From: Porphyra umbilicalis
Taxonomy: Eukaryota > Rhodophyta > Bangiophyceae > Bangiales > Bangiaceae
DNA length: 64,000 nucleotides
Reading direction: 5' to 3'
Assembly: GCA_002049455.2 (NCBI GenBank)
Contig: KV919087.1
Coordinates: 21,051-85,050 of the forward strand
Below are positions 32,901 to 44,105 of this stretch, in pieces (positions within the stretch are counted from its first letter, which is position 1; the number at the start of each line of letters is the position of its first letter). The notes under the pieces are model-generated. The model worked only from the letters and a program-made list of their open reading frames with translations. It was not told the origin of the DNA and did not search any database. A program made the position numbers and the translations under genes.

Positions 32901-34069
32901 AGGATATAGCAGGCGTCGCCAACGAACACCACGGCACCGCCACAGCGGTCGACCGCTCGGACCGACAGAAGGTTGTCTGTCAGATCCGGCACAAGCATGG
33001 TCTCATCGAGGACCATGCGAGCCGTGGTGATTCCCTTCCCCACGTACATGGACGCGTATCCGTGCCCCTTGATGGGCACCTTGTGGCCGTCAGCTAGAGT
33101 GACCTTGGCCCCGCTCCCCGTCGTCTTGAAGGTGAAACCCGCGTCCTGGGCGGCCATATGGTTGGTCGCACCCGAGTCCAACACCCAGGTCGAGGACCCG
33201 CTGGTGCTCCCGGAAGCGTTGAGCTTCCCGGCCTGGCCTGCCGACGCAGCGTAGGCCAATGCGGCGCGGGGAGGTGCACCACCTCCACCGCCACCCTCAC
33301 GACGCCCGCCATTTGGCTTCTTGTTGCCCTTGGCGTCGTCGGCCATCTTCTTGAGACAGTCGCGCTTCATGTGCCCCTTCTTGTCGCAGTAGTAGCACAC
33401 GACCGCGCGCTTGTCCCACGGCTTCTTAGAAGCCGTTGCCACAAACGCTTGCGACTTGACGCCGGTCGCCGAGGACGACCGCCCATGGCTCCCCCGCTGC
33501 TCTACAGTGAGCAGCTTGGCGCTCACGTCAGCGAGGTTGCGCTTTCCGTCCATGTTCTCCAGAACGGTCTTGATCATGTCATACTCGGCCGGAAGGCCCG
33601 ACAGGATCTGCAGGACAAGCGTGTTCTCGTCCACCTGATTTCCCAGCATGGAGAGTTCTTGACGGATGCCCTTGGCGCGCGACGTGTACTTGATGATTTT
33701 CTCGTCGCTGCCCTTCTTGAGGTTGCTCAGCTCATGCATGAGCTGCAGCAGGCGTGCGTTGTCCCGCGCCTCAAAGATGTCCTTGAGCGCATCCCACGCC
33801 TCCTTGGCCGTACTGACCGCCGTCACCGAATAAAGATGAACCGGCTTGACAGACATCTGGATAGTCGCCAGGGCCGACTCGTTCATGAGGTCCCACGCCT
33901 CAGCTGCAACGTCGTTCTTGGCACCGCTCCCAGACGCGGGGCGGTCCGTCACAACCGCAGCCAAAACCTTCTCCTTGATCTTCTGTGCACGGCAGTACAC
34001 AGCCCAGACCTTGTAGTCGTCGTCCAGCTGCGCGAAGCGAGGGCCAGCGTAGCGGCCGTACTCCGACAT
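29918..34069 (-). CDS. copia Gag-Pol polyprotein of element C, split by B near its C terminus
   Basis: The frame is open from within the 5' LTR to the B insertion; the likely start is 34069 (MSEYGRYAGPRFAQLDDDYKVW). Gag resembles B. The zinc knuckle CYYCDKKGHMKRDC (about 33355-33400), protease LDSGATNHMA, integrase with HTDVDGPL and SSQQNGKAERANR, RT with YVDDLIVAG and RNase H VDADWAGDIDARRSTTGF are all intact. As it stands the frame runs into the B LTR and stops after ...GSSGC. Without B it would continue at 23977 and end at 23945. So C was coding-competent when B inserted, and only 11 residues are displaced. Confidence 0.93.
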
Positions 34070-34211
34070 GACGATGACAACCACGCCAGCAGGCGCGGCA
34101 CTGACGACGTGGGAGGCTATACCCACCTGCCCGACGCCGGAACACACGGCGACCCAACCAAGGTCGTCCCGCCAACAACGGCACGGAAGACGACGATGAC
34201 CACCAGCGACA

Positions 34212-34225
34212 CTGGGCCCATAACC
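34212..34225 (-). other. element C primer-binding site (initiator tRNA-Met 5'-half)
   Basis: CTGGGCCCATAACC on the + strand abuts the LTR, as in B and D. Confidence 0.87.
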
Positions 34226-34598
34226 TGTGAAGTCGGTGTGGTCAAGTGGGTGCGTTGTTTTACTACGGCAGAGGTCCTGGGCCGTGTCCAGCCACCTAAT
34301 GTACCCCAGGCGGCCCCAGGACAGGTCGTCGGGCAGCCCGCTCTCGGAGCACACCCACGTGCCTCAGTTCTCAGTGCGCGCGGGCCGCGGCGCACCTCCC
34401 AGAACGGGGCATGCACCTCCCCACACAAGTCCCCCCCCCCGAGCTCACCCCAGCAGAGAGTGCCCACTACGAGACCAACAAATCAAGTGCACACAAGTAC
34501 AAAACATACAACAAGTGCATAGGTAAATACCCAAAACTGAGTCCCAATGCTCAACCGGGTAAGTATAGACAAATCGAATTGCTGAGCCATGCTCAACA
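34226..34598 (-). repeat. element C 5' LTR (373 bp)
   Basis: Pairs with 22697-23069. Confidence 0.93.
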
Positions 34599-34603
34599 GT
34601 TGG
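34599..34603. repeat. element C target-site duplication, right (GTTGG)
   Basis: Matches 22692-22696. Confidence 0.92.
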
Positions 34604-35118
34604 AAACAGCCTATAATGTTGGAGTGTTTTACCGTGTACGGCGGGCCCCCTGGTGTCCTGTGCCGAGATCGCGAGGTACGGTGCACGCCTGTCGAGGAGA
34701 CCGACGGTCAGCCTCCCTCTGGGTCACGGGTCTCGTGTGGCATCGGGCCTGTCAACGGACGGCTCGTGTGAGCCTCTCGGGACATCCGATCAGGCAGTCC
34801 ACGAACGCCGATTGTGGGGTCCGGCACACTTTTGTGGCCCATTCGCACCGTTCTGAGTGCGCCTGGGAGGGCCATTAGGGGCGGTGCCGCAGTCGTCGTT
34901 GGCAGGTAGCATGGGGGCAACCAACAATGTCAGTCGACTTAGGTCCTGCGCTTTCGGCTGTTCGCTTGCGAGGACCGCACGGGTGAGGTGTACGTTGAAC
35001 GTGCCCGCTCTCTGCGGCCCGTTCCGCAACGGCGGTGCATCCGCCCTTTTTCGCCGTCGACGGACGGTGTGTCCACTGCTGTCGCTGTGCCGTACGTCTC
35101 GCGACACGGCAAGCCGCC
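34604..35118. other. spacer upstream of the Myb-like gene
   Basis: No coding feature recognised. It may contain the promoter or a terminal end of the Harbinger-type element. Confidence 0.4.
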
Positions 35119-37179
35119 ATGCCCGACTCCCCCCCTTCAAAGTTGGCCGATGGTGACGCCCCGCCGTTTCCCCCACTCCCCCCTCTACCTCCTGGCTTTC
35201 GCTACCAGCGGGTGCGCAACCCGTTGCACGAGTCTTCTCCCCCCCCTGGGCTTGAGCCTGCTACGGCCCGTGGCATGGGCGGGGCGGCGCCTCCCGCGGT
35301 GCGAGCGGCACTTCGGCTGCCTTCCGCGACAGCAGGCGCCGAAACTGCAGCGGCAACGTCCCGGGACGACGACGGCTGCCGGCGGTTGCGCGTCGCTGCC
35401 TGCGTCGGCAGCGACCACCGGTGTGGACGCGGTAGCGCCGGCCAAGTCTGGCGCCGCTCTGGGTGGCGGCGACGCTATTGGGGTCTACGAGGCGGCTCCA
35501 AACGTTTCGAAGAAGGCGCGGACTGATCGGCGCCCGCGCCTGGCGGGCCTGCGGCGTGCCAGCGAGCTCGGTGTCGAGGAGTTCGTCCGGCGCTTGCACG
35601 CGTGTCGTGTGAAAGACGCGCTCGCTTCTGGAAAGACTCCTCCGCCCAACCCTCCCCTCTTGTCTGACCTCTGTGTGCCGTACAAGCCTCGAGGAGCCGC
35701 TGCTTCTGGCGCCCGTCGTGCTACCTCGGACGAGCGCTCCGCCGGTGGAGCGCGCTCCGTGGCGCCGACATTGGTGGCCGCCACGCCGGTTGCCCGCGGA
35801 AGCGCAAGTGGTTCAGAGGCTGGCGCCGGTGCTGGCGGGGCGCCCGGCAAGAGCGCACCGGTCGGCCGCGGTCCACCAAGCGACACAGAGTTGGACAAGT
35901 CGGGACGTACCCGTGCTCGTGAGAAGCGAGCAGCCGGCACCCGACGGGGAGCGGTGCCGCGACCAACAATGTCGAACCTTGGTGGGGCTGGCGGCGATGA
36001 CGAGAGCGAGTGGAACCAGTCTTCGGGCGGGAGCGTCGCATTATCCAGCACCGGCGGTGCGCTGACGCCGCAGCACCAAGGGCGCCGCGCGAGCGGCGGT
36101 CCTCGCCGCGGGGGTGGCGCAGGCGCGAAGAAGAAGGGCCCAGGCAACGGCAAGGGAAAGGTGTGGACGGTCGACGAGCAGGTGGCTCTCTGTGTGACGT
36201 TCAAGTTGGTGGCGCAGCGGTCGGACATGGGCGCGGACTGGTCGAAGGACGGTCTCTAGGACACCATTAAGGAGGACTTTGTGCAGCGCATCCCCAAGAG
36301 CCTGAATCCCAGTGACCTGAAGGGCCGATGGAGCGAGCGCCCGGCGGGCTCCATGCAGACGCAGTTTGAGCGCAAGAACGCGCCCGACGTGCAGCGCTTC
36401 GCACATTTCTTCAAGGTGGCGTCCGACAAGAAGCAGCTGACGGGGAGGCTGACTGAGGAGGACCTCGTGCGCGCCGCCGCGGGCCTCTTCTCCGGCGTGT
36501 CAGCGTACCAAGCCGTGCGGCAGGACGCGTGCTCGGACGACGAGCGCGAGCGGCAGGGAAAGGCGCGGGCGGAGCGGACCGGTCACGTGGTGGCGTGCGC
36601 GTGCATTCCGATGTGGCGCGTGCTGAGAGAGACGGAAAAGTTCAGCGGGGCGGCGGCCGACGCCAACGCCGTCGCCGACCGCTTTCACGGCATTGGTGGT
36701 CAGCTGGACGTTGACGGCGGCGATGATGGCAACGGCGGCGGCGACAAGCCCTCACGCGGGAAGCGTCCCGCTTTCCAGCCGCGACCAGACATGGGCGTCA
36801 AGGCGGCCAAGCGCATGCGCAACAACAAAGAGGACATGCAAGAGAGCGCGGGCGTCCTCGGTGTGGAGCTCGTGCGCTCGAGAAAGACAATGGAGGCGAT
36901 GGTTTCGGAGGCTGCAAAGCGGACGCAGCTCGAGTCCAAGCGCGCGGCGGCCGCGTTCGTCAAATTGCCCGAGAACAAGGGCACGGACGAGGCCAAAGCG
37001 TTCTTTGAGGCCATGCGGCAGGACATGTTCAACATCGGCATGGCGGCCATCAATGCCACGGCGCCGGCGGCCGTGGCCAGCGGTGCGGTCGCGGTGCGGG
37101 GCGCGTCGCCTTCGACCAAGTCGGCCACTGCGGCGGGCGCCAGCGCAGCTGCGGCCGCGTCGGCCGCGATGGCCGCGGG
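35119..37179 (+). pseudogene. Myb/SANT-like protein of PIF/Harbinger type, 5' part, split by element D
   Basis: ATG 35119 has strong context (GCCGCC before it) and begins MPDSPPSKLADGDAPPFPP. The frame appears to shift near 35340 into the frame that runs VEEFVRRLHACRVKDALASG and then a trihelix/Myb-like domain from WTVDEQVALCVTFKLVAQ (about 36168), through a TAG stop at 36257-36259, to DFVQRIPKSLNPSDLKGRW (about 36273-36330). The tail (AFQPRPDMGVKAAKRMR, EAMVSEAAKRTQ) is Ala/Lys-rich. Such Myb-like partners bring Harbinger transposase to DNA and the nucleus, and the transposase is next door. Coding reaches AAMAAG at the D insertion and continues at 43111. The frameshift is my inference; the stop and the insertion are seen directly. 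Confidence 0.7.
37175..37179. repeat. element D target-site duplication, left (GCGGG)
   Basis: Recurs at 43106-43110. Confidence 0.92.
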
Positions 37180-37577
37180 TGTGAAGAGAGCGGTAGTTGG
37201 GTGCATGCGCTGCTTTACTCGAGAGCGGTCTGAGGCGCGAGGCCAGCAGGCTCTTAAACCCTCCGTGTGCCTCTTTCGCCACGTTCTGCCGGCGCACCCC
37301 CCGCCAGCGCAGTGCTCCCTCCCTTGGAGGGTACATGCTCTCACCACCCCACAAATCGCGACGCCCCTCGATGACCCCACGAGAATCTCCCCGAGCTCAG
37401 CTCCAGAAGGAGCTGCCCTCAACATACAAGTACAAGTAACTACATCATACACATACAGCAATGCATGACAATGGCACAGCGAAACAAGCCGATGACCGCA
37501 TAAGTACTCCCGGAATTAGCCAGGCAGTCCGCGGTAACTCCGACTTACCTGCGCGGGCTTGGGGGGCTTCCTCAACA
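37180..37577 (-). repeat. element D 3' LTR (398 bp)
   Basis: On the element strand it starts TGTTGAGGAAGCCCCCC and ends CTTCACA. Pairs with 42708-43105. Confidence 0.93.
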
Positions 37578-37590
37578 CTCCCCCAGCGCC
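37578..37590 (-). other. element D polypurine tract
   Basis: GGCGCTGGGGGAG on the element strand abuts the LTR. Confidence 0.78.
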
Positions 37591-37684
37591 CCACAGTCCG
37601 CGCCATGGACGCTTCGTCATGGCCACAGTGCGAGATCTTACGCCAACATTCGCGATCGAGAAAACGGCCAAGTCGATCGCATCG

Positions 37685-38093
37685 ACTTGGCCGAAATCGG
37701 GTCGAGTCGGTGGGAGCAGTAGGCCTACTGCTCCCACCGACTCGACCCGATTTCGGCCAAGTAAAATCGACCTCCGCCGAATTTGCCAAAATCACTATCG
37801 ACGTGAAGCAGACGTCGAGGTGAGTACAGCGCACCCGGGTGCGTCTCGAACGGAGACGATCCGGCGCATCGGCGGCCCGTCAAAGTCTGCTCGCTGGGAG
37901 CAGTAGGCCTGCTGCTCCCGGCCAAAATCGGGGCCCACTACTTCCGGCCAAAATCCACCAAATTCGACTTGCACCAAAATCGATTCGGGCCCGTCGGGAG
38001 CAGTAGGCCTACTCCTTCCAGCCAAAATCGACCAAAATCGACTTCCACCAAAATCGACTCGTGCCCGTTGGGAGCAGTAGGCCTACTGCTCCC
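37685..38093. repeat. palindrome cluster in the 3' untranslated region of element D, including a 78-bp perfect palindrome
   Basis: The 24-bp palindrome GGGAGCAGTAGG plus its reverse complement occurs at 37712 (perfect), 37896 (one mismatch), 37996 (right arm decayed) and 38070 (perfect). The first copy is the centre of a perfect 78-bp palindrome, 37685-37762, with 39-bp arms and no spacer. Spacers repeat AAAATCGAC blocks. Further left of the pol stop, two GCGCCACTGG...CCAGTGGCGC inverted repeats lie at about 38160 and 38336. Confidence 0.92.
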
Positions 38094-38371
38094 GGCCAAA
38101 CGGCCCAAAATCGACTTAGGCCAAATCGAGTTGGGCGATCGCCGGGAAAACCGCGGCTGCGCCACTGGTCGCCCCCAGTGGCGCCACAGCGCCCCAGGAC
38201 GGTCCCAACTGGCCGTCCCCCCAAGGCAACAGCGCCCCATCGCCGGCCCCAAATAAGTGGATGGTAGCGCAACAGTCCACGACTGGCACCGGCCCGCGGC
38301 AAGGTCGACGGAGGTCGCTGCCGCGTGTCCGGGGCTGCGCCACTGGACGCCTCCAGTGGCGCCATGGCGCC

Positions 38372-41300
38372 TCAGCACTTTCCCAACAGGGGGTCGCCAG
38401 GCGCGGCGCCCCGCTCAGCCGCGCCCAGGTCTTTGCCAACCCCGACGGCAGCCCGGAAAGCCGTGAACGCCGGCGACGGCAGCGGCTTGGTGAGCCCATC
38501 CGCCGGCATGTCGGCGCTCGGGAGGAAGTAGAAGGCCACATCCTTGCGCGCCTGGTAGTCGCGAACCATGTGGTAGGCGACGTCAACATGCTTGGTTCGC
38601 CCCGTCGCCTCGGGGTTGTTGACCAGCGCCAGGCAGGACTGGTTGTCCTCCCCCATCGCCACGGCTCCACCGTCGACGCCCAGAGCCGACAGCAGCTTGC
38701 GTAGCCACAGCGCCTCTTTGGTCGCCATTGCGGCGGCCAAGTACTCGGCCTCGGCCGTCGAGGTGTCCACGGTCGACTGGCGCTTACTTGCCCACGCAAT
38801 CGCCCCGCCATTACAGGTGAAGACGAAACCGGTTGTCGACCGACGACCGTCGATGTCGCCGGCCCAGTCGGCGTCGACAAACCCTTGCAGCGGCTCGCTG
38901 CCGCTGCAGACCACACCCAGGCGAGTCGTCCCGCGCAGGTAGCGCAGAGCCTCTTTGGCCGCGCGCATGTGGTCCTCCTCAGGGCAGGACATGAAGCGCG
39001 ACAGCACCCCTACGGCAAAGGCGATGTCTGGCCTCGTCGTGGTTGACAGGTAGAGGAGGGAGCCGACCAACTCGGCATAACGGTTGCCCTCTGGCAGCAG
39101 GCCCTCCCCTGTCTTGGTCAGCTTGATTCCCGACGACATCGGCGTCTTGTTTGGCATCGCCTTGTCCATCCCCAGCGCCTCCAGCAGCGTCGCGGTGTGC
39201 CCCGGGTTGCTCAACGTCAGAATCTTGGCCGCCCGGTTGCGCATGATCTTCATGCCGATAAAGTCCTCGACCTCCCCCATGTCGCGCACCTCAAACTTGG
39301 AAGACACGGAGCGCTTGACGGCCCCAACCCCAGCCAGCTTCTCGCCCGCCACGATAAGGTCGTCGACGTACACGAGGATGAAGATGAACCCGTGCACGGG
39401 GTGGTGCCACTCATTGAGGCACGGGTCCACCTTGGACCGGACCGCCCCCATCTCTTTGAGCTCTTCGTCGAGCTTGATGCCCCACAGCCGCCCCGCCTGC
39501 TTTGTCCCGTAGAGCGCCAGGTTAAGCCGACACATCTCCTCCAGCCCCTCCGGTTCGACACCGTCGGGGAGTTTGATGTACATCTCCTTGTCCATCTTGG
39601 CGTTGAGGAAGGCTGTCTTGACGTCGACATGGTGGATCTCCCAGCCCATGGATGCCGACACAGCGAAGAGAGCACGTGTCGTGGCCGCGTTGGGTACTGG
39701 AGCCCACGTCTCGTCAAAGTCTCGTCCGGGCACCTGGTTGAACCCTTGGGCCACGAGACGAGCCTTGTAGCGCGTGAGCTTGCCCTCCGCGTCGTGCTTG
39801 ATGTCGAACAGGAATCGCGTCTTGATGGCCTTGTGATTCTTGTTGTTCCCCTCGGTCTTGGACCAGGTGCCAAGGTGCTTGTGTGCCGCCACCTCCTCCT
39901 TAATGGCCTGCTTCCACAGCGGCCAGTCAGGACGAGCGCGCGCCTCCTTCTCGTTTGCAGGCGGCTTGTGCAAGTCGCAGCCCGCCTGAGCCGCGGAAGC
40001 CTTTCCGCTTGCCAGGTACGCCTTGGGTTCCTTCTCCCACCATGTTACCTTGGGAGCTGGCTTGCGCTGCAAGCGACGAGGCCCCGGTGTGACGCTGTCA
40101 CTGGCCGCAGGTGCTTGCGCAGCTGCGGGTGTCGAGCCACCGACGATGTCCTCGTCCTCCTCCTGGCTATCGCCAGCAAAGGAAGAAGGACCGACTTCGT
40201 TGTCGCTGTCAGAGGTGTCGTCGGGGGAGTACTCGTCCTCTCGCCCGCCTTCTACGCCGAGCATGTCCATTGCCCCTTCCGTGGCGCCATCCTTGTCGCC
40301 GTTATATTCCGCAGTCAGCCGGGGACCAGCGCTTGACCCGACTGCTGACGTCTCGACCTTCGCCGAGTTCTCCTCCATCAGCACGTCCCGACGCTCGAAG
40401 ACGTGGTTTGTCTCGTCCTCGAGGATGCGGTAGGCTTCGCCACCGACAGTGTAGCCGACAAAGCGGCCGACGTCGGTCCTCGGCTCCAGCTTTCGCTGCT
40501 GCTTCTTCGGCTTCAGCGCCCACGCCCTCCTCCCCCAAACGCGGAATCCCGCGACGTTGGGGCGTCGACCCGTCAGCGCCTCGAGCGGCGTCACATCGAG
40601 CCCCGACTTGGGAGATCGGTTGAGAACATAGACAACGGAGGCCTACGCCTCGGCCCAGAGCTCTTCCTCCGCGCCGGCGTCAAGCAGGGCAGCACGCACG
40701 CGCTCCATTAGCGTGCGGTTCACCCGCTCCGCCTTGCCGTTCTGCTGCGACTTGTACGGCGCCGTCATCTCAGACGTGATGCCCTTATCCTCGTACCACG
40801 CCTTAAGATCGTTCGTGACGTACTCCTTTGCACCGTCGTGACGGACACGCTTCACTTTCACGCCCGTCAGCGTCTCAAGCTGCTTGATGCGCGTCTTGAG
40901 CACCTCCGGCGCCATCCTCTTTGTCTTGATAGGCGTAGCCGTGATGAACCCCGTTGAGTCCTCCAGCGCCGTCATAAAGTAAAGGGAGCCACCCAGCGAC
41001 TCAGAGAGTGGGCCACCAATGTCGGTGTGCACCAGTTCGCACTTAGTTGTTGCTGTCGACGAGCGGTGGCTGGGCGACTGAACCATCTTGCCGTCCACAC
41101 ACGGCACACCAACCGTACCAATGACGCGCTTGGCGTCTGCCGCTGACGACGGCATGCCGTCGACCATTGTGGCCGCCCGCTTGAGGTTCTCCAACCCCAA
41201 GTGGTTGAACCGACGATGCCACAGCTCCGCCTCCCCAGCGATGCGCGTCGATGCCGCGCACGCCGACGCCTTGACCGGCGTGATCTTGAGCACGTACTGC

Positions 41301-42550
41301 TCCAGGTCGTTGACCTTGCCGACAACGGACGCTTTGTCGAGCACTCCGCTCGAATGGACAGCATCCTCGTCGCTGAGGATGTAACAGGCGTTTCCGACGA
41401 ACACTACCGCACCTCGATTGCGGTCAACCGCTCGAACCGAGAGCAGATTGCTGGTCAGGTCCGGCACGAGCATGGCCTCCCCGAGCACCATGCGCGTCTT
41501 GGTTTTGCCATTGCCAACGTCCATGGAGACGTGGCCGTGCCCCTTGATGGGTACCTTTCCGCCGTTGGCCAAGGTGACCTGGGCCCCGCTTCCCGCTGTC
41601 CGGACGGTGAAACCCTTATCCCCGGCGGCCATGTGGTTGGTTGCGCCAGAGTCGAGCACCCAAGTTGATGAACACAGGGAGCTCCCGCGAGCCTTGCTAC
41701 TCCCGGTATTTCCAGTAGAAGCAGTGTAGGCCAGAGCGGCACCCGCGTGGGGCTTGCCACCGTGACCGCCTTCACGGCCACCACCGCCATGCTTGCCCTT
41801 GCCCTTGGCCTCTTCCGCCTTCTTCTTGTAGCAGTCGCGTTGCATGTGTCCCTTCTTGTTGCAGTTGAAGCATACGACCGACTTCGTTTCAAACGGCTTC
41901 TTAGGCGCCGCTGCCGCAAAGGCTTGTGACTTGACACTGCCAGAAGGCTTGGAAGCGCCGACAGAAATACTCCGCTGCTCGACTTGAAGCAGCTTAGCCG
42001 TCACTTTCGACATGACGAGCTTAGTGTCCTTGTTCTCCAACACCGTCCTGAGCATCCCGTACTCTGCCGGGAGCCCTGCCAGGACACGCAGCGCAAGCGT
42101 GTTGTCGTCCACCGGGTTTCCGAGCATGGCGAGCTCGTCCCGGAGCATCTTGGCGCGCGACGCAAACTTGATGATGTTCTCGTCGCCGCCCTTCTTGAGG
42201 CTGCTCAGCTCTTCCATGAGCCGCAGCAGCTGCGCGTTGTATCGCGCCTCGAACATGACCTTGAGCGCGTCCCACGCCTCTTTGGCCGTGTCCACCGACG
42301 TGACCGTGTTGAGGTGCACGAGCTAGACCGACATCTGGATGGTCGCCAGCGCCGCCTCGTTCATGGCGTTCCACGCGTCCACCACCGGGTCGGACTTCTT
42401 GTCGTCGGACGAGGATGCCGGTCGGTCCGTCAGGACCGCCGCCCAGAGCTTCTCCTTCTTGAGCTGCGCACGCTGGTACGCTGCCCACACCTTGTAGTCG
42501 TCATCCAGCTGCGCAAACCGCGGGCCGCCATAAAAGCCGTGGTCTGCCAT
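38372..42550 (-). pseudogene. copia gag-pol of element D, two nonsense codons
   Basis: A single frame from MADHGFYGGPRFAQLDDDYKVW (42550) to ...GDPLLGKC (38372). Stops interrupt it at 42320-42325, where B reads QMSVKPVHLN and D reads QMSV-stop-LVHLN, and at 40640-40642, where B reads WAEALASVV and D has TAG for the Leu. Zinc knuckle CFNCNKKGHMQRDC, protease LDSGATNHMA, integrase, RT (YVDDLIVAG) and RNase H (VDADWAGDIDGRRSTTGF) are otherwise preserved and very close to B. It cannot make a full polyprotein. Confidence 0.93.
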
Positions 42551-42692
42551 GTTGACGACCTCGGCGCCGCACAGCGCCGCACTAACGACATAGGGAGCGA
42601 AACACGACCGCCGGACGCCGGAACACACCGCGATCCCAGCGACGTCGTCTCACCAGCGACAGCAGGGAAGACGACGGTTACCACCAGCGACA

Positions 42693-42707
42693 GCTGGGCC
42701 CATAACC
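42693..42707 (-). other. element D primer-binding site (initiator tRNA-Met 5'-half)
   Basis: GCTGGGCCCATAACC on the + strand abuts the LTR, identical to B. Confidence 0.88.
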
Positions 42708-43105
42708 TGTGAAGTGAGCGGTTGTTTGGTGGATGCATTGCTTTACTCGAGAGCGCTCTGAGGCGCGAGGTCAGCAGGCTCTTAAACCCTCCGTGTGCCT
42801 CTCTCGCCAGGTTCTGCCGGCGCACCCCCCGCCAGCGCAGTGCTCCCTCTCTTGGAGGGTACATGCTCTCACTACTTTACAAATCGCGACGCCCCTCGAT
42901 GACCACACGAGAATCTCCCCGAGCTCAGCTCCAGAAGGAGCTGCCGTCAACATACAAGTACAAGTAATTACATCATACACATACAACAATGCATGACAAT
43001 GGGACAGCGAAAAAAGCCGATGACCGCATAAGTACTCCCGGAATTAGCCAGGCAGTCCGCGGTAACTCCGACTTACCTGCGCGGGCTTGGGGGGCTTCCT
43101 CAACA
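42708..43105 (-). repeat. element D 5' LTR (398 bp)
   Basis: Pairs with 37180-37577. Confidence 0.93.
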
Positions 43106-43110
43106 GCGGG
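43106..43110. repeat. element D target-site duplication, right (GCGGG)
   Basis: Matches 37175-37179. Confidence 0.92.
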
Positions 43111-43579
43111 GGGCGGCAAGGAGCCGGTCGTCGCATCCAGCGACGACAGCGATGCGACCACCAATGTGGCCGAGGCGTCGGGACTGGACAAGAGAGGCTC
43201 TGCAGAGCGCGTGCGCCTGGCGCGCGGCCGCTTCGCGATGGCGGCCAAGTCCAAGGTGGGGCAGGCGCGCATCGACAAGAACCAGGCAGCCATTGACCTC
43301 ACTGGGCCGGACGTGGCAGGCGGGAGCAGCGTCACGGCGCCTACCGCGCGTGGCGAGATGCGCAGTCGCGGCGCGGGACGTACGGTCCGGACGACGGGCG
43401 CTGTGTCTGCGCAAACCGGCGGTGCTGTGAACAAGGAGGTCACTGATGATGAAGAGGACGAGGGAGGAACTTTGGGGTGCGGAGGGTTTGACCGCTGGAG
43501 TGATTGTGAGACGCATGCCGCAGGACGTTGCTGTGTGCCAGTGACTCTAGTGCGGCGAACGTGCATGTGTGACGGATAA
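43111..43579 (+). pseudogene. Myb/SANT-like protein, 3' part after element D
   Basis: Continues the frame broken at 37179: ...AAMAAG|GGKEPVVASSDDSDATTNVAEASGL, then KNQAAIDLTGPD and an acidic patch DDEEDEGG, to a stop at 43577-43579. The acidic/Ser-rich tail has no recognised domain. DxAAIDLTGP resembles a SUMO-interaction-like I-D-L-T segment, which is only a suggestion. Confidence 0.65.
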
Positions 43580-44105
43580 GAGACATTGCAGGTCACCCGC
43601 ATTGTCCTTCTTTGGTGTGGTCGCGTGCAGTCGCATGCCTGTGTTTGAGCTAGCGCGTCGCAAGCGGTGCTCCTTTTGTTAGCTTTGTTGTGTGTTTTCT
43701 TGCGGTATGCGCCATCAGTTGCGACGCACTGCTGTTCATCATGGCCGGGCGCGTTCCGCACGTGAGTCAAGCACGGGTAAAGTCTGTCTTGGCAACGCCC
43801 TATGAGATGGAAAGCGCATCAGTTGCGCATTGCTGGTGCAAAACACCTTGCCTGTCATACGCGATGCGAGGGCGCAGGCCGCCAGCATTCGCATGAGCCG
43901 CTAGTCGTGACTCCGACATGGGGACTTCGATTGGTACACAGAACATGCCATGCGGCTTTGACGGAAGAACAATTCATTGACAAACAAACTCACACACACA
44001 TGCACACACACCCACAGGCACATACGAGCCCTCAATACTCGCCAGCGCGTGACCGCCGTGCCTGTCGGCGAGCCCACGCAAGTGCAGTGAGATTCTTTCT
44101 CAAGT
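43580..44105. other. convergent intergenic spacer with CA microsatellite
   Basis: Lies between the 3' ends of the Myb-like gene and the transposase. An ACACAC/CACACA-rich stretch lies at about 43989-44030. No gene seen. Confidence 0.6.

Larger units (their letters stand above)
22697..34598 (-). mobile_element. copia element C, host of nested element B
   Basis: Equal-length LTRs (373 bp) at 22697-23069 and 34226-34598, with TSD GTTGG on both sides. The internal part is interrupted by element B (23982-29917). Subtracting B leaves an element of about 6.0 kb with an uninterrupted pol. The LTRs differ at about six positions by eye. Confidence 0.95.
37180..43105 (-). mobile_element. copia element D, inserted in the Myb-like ORF
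   Basis: Two 398-bp LTRs with about 20 differences by eye (so older than B and C), primer site, polypurine tract and 5-bp TSD GCGGG. The insert plus TSD is 5,931 bp, a multiple of three, and the flanking Myb-like frame is the same on both sides. Pol carries two nonsense codons. Confidence 0.95.
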
